Positions 7,614 to 14,057 of a stretch of 16,066 bases of DNA are shown here, one piece after another. Every line of letters begins with the position of its first letter. The first letter of the stretch is position 1. The stretch is from UBA7396 sp964404065 (lineage in GTDB: Bacteria > Patescibacteriota > Gracilibacteria > BD1-5 > UBA6164), in NCBI GenBank assembly GCA_964404065.1, contig CAYOIP010000027.1:1-16066 (forward strand), given 5' to 3'. The notes below the pieces were generated by a model. The model saw nothing but the letters and a program-made list of their open reading frames with translations, was not told where the DNA came from and ran no database searches. A program made the position numbers and the translations under genes.

Positions 7614-10600
7614 TTATTCACTTTCTTCTTTAGAAAAATCTAAGTTTGCAGTTCATTCAAGTTTTAATACTTCTTCATATCTAGATTTTATAGTTTCTTC
7701 TTTATTTTCTAATTCTTCTCTATCAAGTAATTCAATATTTAAAGCAATAGATTGTAATTCTTTTATTAATACATTGAATGATTCAGGAATATTTGGTTTT
7801 CTAATAGAAGCTCCTTTTACAATTGCTTCATAAGCTTGAGTTCTACCAGCTACATCATCAGATTTGATAGTAATCATTTCTTGTAATATATTACTTGCAG
7901 CATATGCTTCTAGTGCCCAAACCTCCATTTCTCAGAATCTTTGACCTCAATTTTGAGCTTTACCTCAAAGTGGTTGTTGTGTTACCATTGAGTAAGGACC
8001 AACAGATCTTGCATGAATTTTATCTTCTACTAAATGATGAAGTTTCAACATATATTTTACTCAAACTGTTGTTCTTTCTTTAAATGCTTCTCAAGTCGTT
8101 CCATCGTAAAGTTGAACTTTTCCATCTGGAGTAAGTCAAGCTTTTTCCATAAGCTCTGATATTTTTTCAAGTCTTATACCATTAAGTACTGGAGTAGCAA
8201 TTTTTATTCATAATTTTCTTCAAGCAGCTCACAAATGAGTTTCTAGAATTTGTCCAATATTCATACGAGAAACAACTCATAGTGGATTTAGTATAATATC
8301 TACTGGAGTTCCATCTTCCATAAATGGCATATCTTCAACTGGAACTATTCTTGAAACAATTCATTTATTTCAGTGTCTTCAAGCCATTTTATCTCAAACT
8401 TCTATTTTTCTAGTTTGTGCTATAAATACTTTAACTTGTTTAAATACTCAAGTTGGAAGATTATCTCAAAGTTCTCTTTTTAAAATTTGAACATCAATAA
8501 CTTTTCAACCTTGTCCTGATGGAAGTCTAAGTGATGAATCTTTTACATCTTTTGATTTATCTCAGAAAATTGCTCTAAGTAATCTTTCTTCTGGAGATAA
8601 TTCTTGTTCTCATTTTGGAGTAATTTTTCAAACTAATATATCACCTCATTCAACATAAGCTCAAACTCTTATAATTCAATCTCAATCTAAGTCTTTCAAT
8701 TTTACAACTGAAACATTTGGTATATCATCAGTAGTTTGTTCAGGCCCAAGTTTAGTTTCTCTAACATCAAGAGCGTATTCTTTTATATGAATAGATGTAA
8801 ATACATCATTTTGCATTAATTTTTCGCTTATAATAATCGCATCTTCATAGTTATAACCATTCCAAGGCATATAAGCAACTGTTAAGTTTTTTCAGATTGC
8901 TAATTCTCAATTATCAATTGATTGTCCATCAGCTAAAATAGTTCAAGACTCAAATTTTTGACCGTGAGAAACTTTTGGTCTTTGGTGAATTAATTCATCG
9001 TGATTTGATCTTTTATAAGTTCTAAGTTCGTAAATCACTTTTTCTCATGATTTATACATAACTGTAATATGTTTTGCATCAACTCAGATAACTTCTCAGT
9101 CACCAGTAGCTTTTATAACATATCAAGTTCCTTCTCAAACAATTCTTTCCATTCAAGTTCAAACATATGGAGATTCTGGTCTCACAAGAGGAACAGCTTG
9201 TCTCATCATGTTCGTACCCATTTCAGCTCTTGTCGCGTCATCATGTTCTAGGAAAGGAAGAAGCGCTGTGTCAATTGACATTATTTGTTTTGGAGAAATA
9301 TCAATATGAGTAATTTGTCTAACATAAGATAGAGTTGGTTCTCAATTATGTCTTGAACCAAGTCTAGTTTTTGTAAAATTTCAATACGCGTCAATTTCAG
9401 AATTTGCTTCAGCTATAACTAAAGCTCTTTCTTGATGAGCATCAAAATAATCATAATCAGGTGTTAAAAATCATCTAACTTCTATTTCTTTAGCTTTAAG
9501 TTTTTCTTTAATAGCTTTTGCATCTTTTTCAGTTATATAAGCCTTATCTTCTACAACTACTTTTCCATCATCTCAAATAATATCTCATAAAGCTATTTTA
9601 TTTACAGCTGATTTCCCATCATTTTTAACTGTATGTTCAACTTTTCTAAATGGAGTTAAAATAAAACCATATTTATCTACTTTTGAATAAGAAGCCAAAT
9701 GTAATACAAGTCATATATTTGGTCATTCTGGAGTAGCAATTGGACATATTCTTCAATATTGAGTTGGATGAACATCACGCACTTCAAATGAAGCTCTTTC
9801 TCTTGTTAATCATCCAGGTCCCAAAGCTGAAATTCTTCTTTTATGAGCCATTTCTGATAATGGATTTGTTTGATCCATAAATTGTGATAATTGTGAAGAA
9901 GAGAAAAATTCTTTTAAAATAGCAACAAAAGGTCTAGAGTTGATAAAAGTACCTGGAGTAGCATCTTCTAGTTCAACAATAGTCATTCTATCTTTTGCAA
10001 TTCTTTCCATTCTTTGAAGTCAAACTTTGATTTTATCTTGAACTAATTCTCAAACAGATCTAACTCTTCTGTTTTCTAAGTGATCAATATCATCAAAAAC
10101 ATAACCTTCAACTCAAGCTCTAAGATTTAAAAAGTATTTTAGAGATTTAACAAGTTCTTCTTTAGATAAAAATTTTCCTCATTCATCAGTATATTTAGTT
10201 TTTATTGCAAGTTTTTTTTCTATTTTCATTCTAGCGATTTCTCATAGATCAAATCTTTTTTCATCTAAAAATGTATTTTTAAATAATTCTTCAACTCTTT
10301 CATCAGTTGCTAAGTCACCTGGTCTCAAAACTTTATAAATAGCATGAAGTGCTTCAATTCTAGTTTTAGTTTTATCTTTTTCTAAAGTTGGAGCAAAATT
10401 TGACCCAATAATTTCATCTCATAAATCTTTGAAAGTATCAAGTATTTCAGCATTTGACTCAAGTCCATAAGCTCTAAGTAAAACTGAAATCGGTAATTTT
10501 CTTTTTTTATCAATTTTTACATTTATAATTCATTTTTTTTCTATATCAATTTCAAACCAAGATCATTTAGCTGGAATTACTTTTAAAGCAAATCATTCTT

Positions 10601-11072
10601 CACCTGAAGTAAAGAAAATACCTGTTGATCTAATAATTTGAGAAACAATAACTCTTTCAATTCAGTTTATGATAAAAGAAGCTGTGTTTGTCATAAGAGG
10701 AACTCAACCTAAATAAACATCTTGCTCTTTTATTTCTCAAGTTTCTTTATTAAGCATTTCAAGTCTCACTTTTAGTGGAGCTTCGTAATTTAAGTTTTTT
10801 CTTTTACAAGTTTCAGCATCATATTTTGGTTCTTCCAAAAAATAACCTTTATAGTAAATATCAATTCTTTCTCCAGAGAAATCCGTAATTGGAAATATTT
10901 CTCTAAAAGCTTCATCTATTCATCTTTCTAAAAATGTTTTATAAGAATCAAGTTGAACTTCAAGTAAATCAGGAACTCATGCTACAGAAGTATCGTCAGT
11001 GAAATAGTGTCTTCCACCAATTTCATACAAACTTCCTACTTCTTCACATTTTGATGCAGTTTTTTTAGCCAT
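7614..11072 (-). CDS. rpoB: DNA-directed RNA polymerase subunit beta
   Basis: The 1152-residue protein runs uninterrupted from ATG 11072-11070 to TAA 7616-7614 (followed by TAG) with TGA as Gly. It forms the other half of the RNA polymerase active cleft and the rifamycin pocket. Visible landmarks include INGIERVIVSQIIRSTG in the N-terminal part. The rifamycin region SQLSQFMDQTNPLSEMAHKR (393-412) is followed by RISALGPGGL. Then come ERASFEVRDVHPTQYGRICP and TPEGPNIGL, then GQRFGEMEVWALEAY near the C-terminus. The residues matching E. coli Asp516, His526 and Ser531 are Asp400, His410 and Ser415, the drug-sensitive consensus. Length is shorter than E. coli beta and lacks its large inserts. It is the first gene of the rpoBC unit, with a leader of about 85 bases and its own likely promoter. 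No Shine-Dalgarno-like sequence precedes ATG. Confidence 0.98.
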
Positions 11073-11109
11073 CTGGAAAGTAGTTAATAAGTTAAAATAC
11101 GCAAAAAAT

Positions 11110-11152
11110 GCCCTATTCCCGGTCTAGAATAACACAGTCGTGGAAATAGCGC
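11110..11152 (-). promoter_or_regulatory. structured leader of rpoB
   Basis: In the rpoB 5' leader the minus strand can form GCGCTATTTCC paired with GGGAATAGGGC: ten pairs including one G-U, with one internal G-G mismatch and a 21-base loop. The stretch 11110-11160 is visibly richer in G and C than other intergenic DNA here. A regulatory role in polymerase subunit expression is inferred. I do not recognise a known riboswitch or ribosomal-protein leader. Confidence 0.45.
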
Positions 11153-11163
11153 TAACGAGTGGG

Positions 11164-11191
11164 ATTATATAAGTAAAAAATAAAAAAGCAA
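11164..11191 (-). promoter_or_regulatory. likely promoter of rpoBC
   Basis: On the minus strand a perfect -10 hexamer TATAAT (11169-11164) lies 16 bases after TTGCTT (11191-11186), a 4/6 match to the -35 consensus. Transcription would start near 11157, giving a leader of about 85 bases. The -35 part lies inside the terminator hairpin of the upstream unit. Confidence 0.6.
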
Positions 11192-11214
11192 ATTTATTTA
11201 AAAATTTGCTTTTT
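11183..11214 (-). terminator. intrinsic terminator of the surface-protein cassette
   Basis: A 13-bp perfect stem (AAAAAGCAAATTT/AAATTTGCTTTTT, arms 11183-11195 and 11202-11214) with a 6-base loop is followed on the minus strand by a long T-rich run. It separates the surface cassette from rpoB. Confidence 0.85.
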
Positions 11215-11216
11215 AT

Positions 11217-11494
11217 TTCTTTTTCATCTTTTTTTATTTTATGATCTTCTAATATATTTATTTTTCAACTTATACTTGATTTTTCTTTAGTAGTATTCAC
11301 AGGATTTTCTATTGCCTGACTTGTTTTTGAGATATCTATTATTCAGTCATTATTTATGTCTGATTGATAAACTACAGCATTATCTGTATTATTAACAACA
11401 TTATTCCAATTTATATCAAATCTTTGTAATCAAGTTTGGTTTTCTATTTGTGGGACATATATTGTTCCAGTTCCGTTATTTTGGAGGTTATCAA
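11217..11494 (-). pseudogene. internal fragment of the large surface-protein gene
   Basis: This block is a close copy of 14379-14656 in the large surface-protein gene. It encodes about 91 residues, including NNGTGTIYVPQIENQTGLQ, the EF-hand-like DINNDGIIDIS and SISGKINILEDHKIKKDEKE, with roughly eleven residue changes against the large gene. It has no start codon and breaks off just where the terminator begins, so it lacks the Cna-B-like C-terminus. It lies in the same reading frame as the preceding small gene, separated from it by that gene's TAA. If UAA were bypassed the frame would stay open to TAG at 11126-11124. Two glycine codons are GGA here and TGA in the large gene. Probably a remnant of a tandem duplication. 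The lack of internal stops suggests it is young. Confidence 0.85.
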
Positions 11495-11504
11495 AGAGTA
11501 ATCA

Positions 11505-12107
11505 TTAAGTCGTAATATTAGATATTATTTGTGCAAATCAAGAAAAATTTAAATCATCTCTACAATATTTACTTCATAAACAAGCATACTCAACAGGTAA
11601 ATTATATTTAGGATAAGCAATATATAAATTTCAATATATTTTTCTATATTTACTAGAATATAATTTAAAACCAAATACATATCCTCCACCTCATTTTTTA
11701 TCTTCAAAATAAATATTTCTATCCGATAAAAAATAACAATTTTTTATTGGAGTTATATTTTGATTAAATTTCTTATTAAATTCTTTTAAATTATTAAAAC
11801 TATATGAATTTTTATCTAATCAATCTAAAACTGATTTAACTTTTTCTAATTGCTCAAAATTATATTCATCTATTTTTATTCTATCTTCTTCTGATATATA
11901 CTCTTCTTTTAATTTTCTTTCTTTTTCTTGTGCTTCTACTTCCTCTTTTGTTAATATTCTCACTGGACTATCAGAACAAGGTGTCATTGTACATTCATAT
12001 TCTTCAATTCTTTTATTTTCATAATATCTATTTAAAAATACTCATGATAATACTATTATTATAAGTCATAAAAATATTATTATACTTTTTTTATAATTTA
12101 ATTTCAT
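11505..12107 (-). CDS. small membrane-anchored protein, paralogue family member 4
   Basis: The 200-residue protein (ATG 12107-12105) has one N-terminal membrane anchor (residues about 8-27, IIIFLGLIIIVLSGVF). A charged Glu/Lys-rich, probably coiled-coil stretch (about 30-75) contains two Cys (CTMTPC). The shared family core then follows: KIDEYNFEQLEKVKSVL, EFNKKFNQNITPIKNCYFL, GYVFGFKLYSSKYRKIYGNL and YIAYPKYNLP. The Cys of KNCY and a later Cys pair could form disulphides outside the cell. It is closest to the preceding gene and more distantly related to the next two upstream. A surface location is inferred. I do not recognise a database family. There is no type IV prepilin signature. It lies five bases after the previous gene, so they share a transcript. 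A fragment of the large surface gene follows its TAA in frame. Confidence 0.8.
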
Positions 12108-12112
12108 GGTTT

Positions 12113-12607
12113 TTAGATTAATAATATTATTTTAATGTAATCCCAAAATATTATATCAGGCCCGCAAACTCATCAATGATTTCAACAAAGAGATTCTTCT
12201 ATTATTTTAAATTTAGATTCAGGATATACATAATATAGATTTTTATATATCTTTCTATATTTTTTAGAATAAAGATTAAATAAAAATATGTAATCTGATT
12301 TATTTTCTAAATTCAAATAGATATTATCTTTATTCGCTAATATATAACAATTTTTAATTGGTCTTATATCAACATTATAATTTTTATTAAATTCATTTAT
12401 ATTTTTAAAAGTATGTATATTTTTTGATTGAGAATTTAAGATTGATTTAACTTGTTCTAATTGCTCAAAATTATATTCATCTATTTTTATATTTTCCTGT
12501 TCTTGTTTATTTAATATTTCAATATGTTTATAATATTCATATCAGTATTTTCACGTTATTCCTGATATAATTACTATTAATAATCATATAATTAATTTTA
12601 TTTTCAT
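12113..12607 (-). CDS. small membrane-anchored protein, paralogue family member 3
   Basis: The 164-residue protein (ATG 12607-12605) has an N-terminal hydrophobic anchor (MKIKLIIGLLIVIISGITG). A short linker is followed by the family core: KIDEYNFEQLEQVKSILN, INEFNKNYNVDIRPIKNCYI and LYSKKYRKIYKNLYYVYP. The motifs around NFEQLE and YRKIY are shared almost exactly with the following gene, but the glycine-phenylalanine segment (FGFKL) of the others is IFLFNL here. The C-terminus has two Cys (CGNHGGVC) and ends in a hydrophobic IKIILLI instead of the tail of its relatives. It starts 17 bases after the broken 3' copy of the large surface gene, the same relation member 1 has to the intact large gene. 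Function unknown. Export and membrane anchoring are inferred. Confidence 0.78.
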
Positions 12608-12624
12608 AGTTTTAAAGTTACTTA

Positions 12625-12873
12625 TTATTTTTTATTTTTATGATTATCTTCTTCTTTATAGTTTTTAACTATATCAAAATCTTTGTTTATATAATCAAAT
12701 CCGTTTTTTATTTCTAGTTCATAGTATCAGCTTTCTGGTTTTATTACTTTATTTTTCTTTTCATCATTTACTATTTCTAATCTATAGTTTCAAGGTTTTA
12801 TATTTTCTAATTTAAAAGTTCAGTCTTTTGCTATTTTTATTAATTGTCTTTTTGTGTATTTTTTATAAATACA
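12625..12873 (-). pseudogene. 3'-terminal fragment of the large surface-protein gene
   Basis: A duplicate of the C-terminal Cna-B-like end of the large surface gene. Roughly 210 bases (12652-12864) match 14100-14312 with about four differences, and the deduced residues over this stretch are identical. They include KIAKDGTFKLENIKPGNYRL, ESGYYELEIKNGFDYINKDF and DIVKNYKE. The last residues (EDNHKNKK) differ from the intact gene. The frame opens directly after an in-frame TAA at 12876-12874 and has no ATG, so this is a decapitated remnant ending at TAA 12627-12625. One glycine reads GGA here and TGA in the intact copy. It could only be translated from an alternative start. Confidence 0.85.
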
Positions 12874-12875
12874 TT

Positions 12876-12905
12876 AAAGAAGAATAACTTAAATTATTCT
12901 TCTTT
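12876..12905 (-). terminator. hairpin at the end of paralogue member 2
   Basis: A 12-bp perfect inverted repeat (AAAGAAGAATAA/TTATTCTTCTTT, arms 12876-12887 and 12894-12905) has a 6-base loop and includes the stop codon of the upstream gene. The minus-strand 3' flank is only moderately T-rich, so termination is likely but may be partial. Confidence 0.55.
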
Positions 12906-13343
12906 ATCACTACAAGGATTTGATACAACTGTTTCAAAATGTAATCTATTATTATCATAACATCAACTATCTCATCATCATACTACTAGTCAAAAACATA
13001 ATCTCCCCTTAGGTAAATTATATTTAGGATATGCAAAATATTTACCTCAATACACACATATATATATTAAAGATTCTAATTTGAATCAAAACATATATTC
13101 TCCATTAGCATTATAATTATTCACATCATAACAATTCTTTATAGGAGTTATATTTTGATTATATTGTTTATTAAATTCTTTTAGAGAAAAGAATTCTTTA
13201 TCATTACTATTTATACTTTCAAGAATAGGTTTAGCTTTTTCTAGTTGTTTGAAATTATACATATCTATATATACAGCATATGATTGCCATATTAAAAATA
13301 GTATTCATAAACTTATTAAACTATATTTTGCTTTTTTATTCAT
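12894..13343 (-). CDS. small membrane-anchored protein, paralogue family member 2
   Basis: The 149-residue protein (ATG 13343-13341) has a hydrophobic N-terminal anchor or signal (about residues 8-25) and then the family core. The core includes YIDMYNFKQLEKAKPILE, KEFNKQYNQNITPIKNCYDV, GEYMFGFKLESLIY, GGKYFAYPKYNLPKG and a cysteine-containing, glycine-rich end (LCFGLVVGGGDSGCY, NPCSDKEE). Its first roughly 38 residues are nearly identical to member 1, also at the DNA level, showing recent duplication. It stops where member 1 continues into an SdrD-B-like domain. It starts six bases after member 1. Probably a surface or periplasmic protein stabilised by disulphides. Function not recognised. 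Confidence 0.8.
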
Positions 13344-13352
13344 AAAATTTTA
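13240..13352 (-). repeat. direct repeat, copy A (5' ends of paralogues 1 and 2)
   Basis: This block is almost identical to 13947-14057 (offset about 705). It covers the gene start, the membrane anchor and the first residues of the core, plus the few bases before the ATG. Only a handful of substitutions separate the copies. It could serve for homologous recombination between the two genes. Confidence 0.85.
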
Positions 13353-14048
13353 TTCAACTCAAAAATTTAAATCTTGAATATTCTCTCACTTTTTTAAATA
13401 AATATTATATTCTTTTTCTTTTGGTGAGGTTATATAATAATCATTTTTATAATATTTTGGCACTATTTCATATTCTCATTCAGAAAGATCCGTAAAACTA
13501 TAATATCATGTTTTATCAACCCGAACTGCAGTTCATCTTAAAAGTATTCCAACTCATTCTAATCACAATTCTCATTTATCTTTTATTCCATTTTTATTAT
13601 TATCTTTAAATAAGTATCAAGATAAGTGTCATCAACATTTATTTGAAATAACTTTAATATAATCCTCTTTATTTGCATCAAAACATCATTTTCACATTAA
13701 ACATAAGTGTCAATAAGGAATATCATATTTTGGATATGAAAAATATTTTGTTCAATATGTATATGTATATATGAGTGATTCTAATTTAAATCAAAACATA
13801 TATTTTTCCTTATTATTATAACTACTTAAATAATAACAATTCCAAATTGGTTTTATGTTTTGATTATATTGATGATTAAAATCAACAATATCTTTAAAAC
13901 TTAACTCAACATTATATTTTTTATTTAATAGTGTTTTAACCTTTTCTAGTTGTTTAAAATTATACATATCTATATATACAGCATATGATTGCCATATTAA
14001 AAATAGTATTCATAAAATTATTAAACTATATTTTACTTTTTTATTCAT
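13350..14048 (-). CDS. small membrane-anchored protein with C-terminal SdrD-B-like domain, paralogue member 1
   Basis: The 232-residue protein (ATG 14048-14046) starts six bases after the large surface gene. It has an N-terminal anchor (YSLIILGILFLIW) and the family core (YIDMYNFKQLEKVK, FNHQYNQNIKPIWNCYYL, KYMFGFKLESLIY, YFSYPKYDIP). A Cys-containing connector follows. It then carries an SdrD-B/Cna-B-like module from about residue 145: LSGYLFKDNNKNGIKDKGEL, GLEGVGILLRG, GYYSFTDLSEGEYEIVP. The DNNKNGIKDKGE loop is the calcium-binding type found in SdrD-B repeats. Such beta-sandwich modules act as stalks or adhesion domains in surface proteins. Of the four paralogues only this one has the extra module. 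Surface exposure and a role with the large upstream protein are inferred from shared domains and operon position. Confidence 0.85.
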
Positions 14049-14057
14049 AAGATTTTA
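13947..14057 (-). repeat. direct repeat, copy B
   Basis: Partner of the repeat at 13240-13352. It includes the end of the large surface gene (TAA 14057-14055), the intergenic bases and the first part of paralogue 1, so the duplication also carried the translation-start region. Confidence 0.8.

Noticed and set aside
3490..11072. TGA read as tryptophan (Mycoplasma code 4)
   Set aside because: Trp would fall in NADFDGD, ALGPGGL, the rubredoxin GDPD turn and ATGTGLAP, where Gly is required. Real Trp residues use TGG.
11505..14048. Small paralogues as type IV pilins
   Set aside because: They have a hydrophobic N-terminus and a Cys/Tyr pattern, but no prepilin cleavage motif (G/A followed by F-T-L-I-E type) is present.
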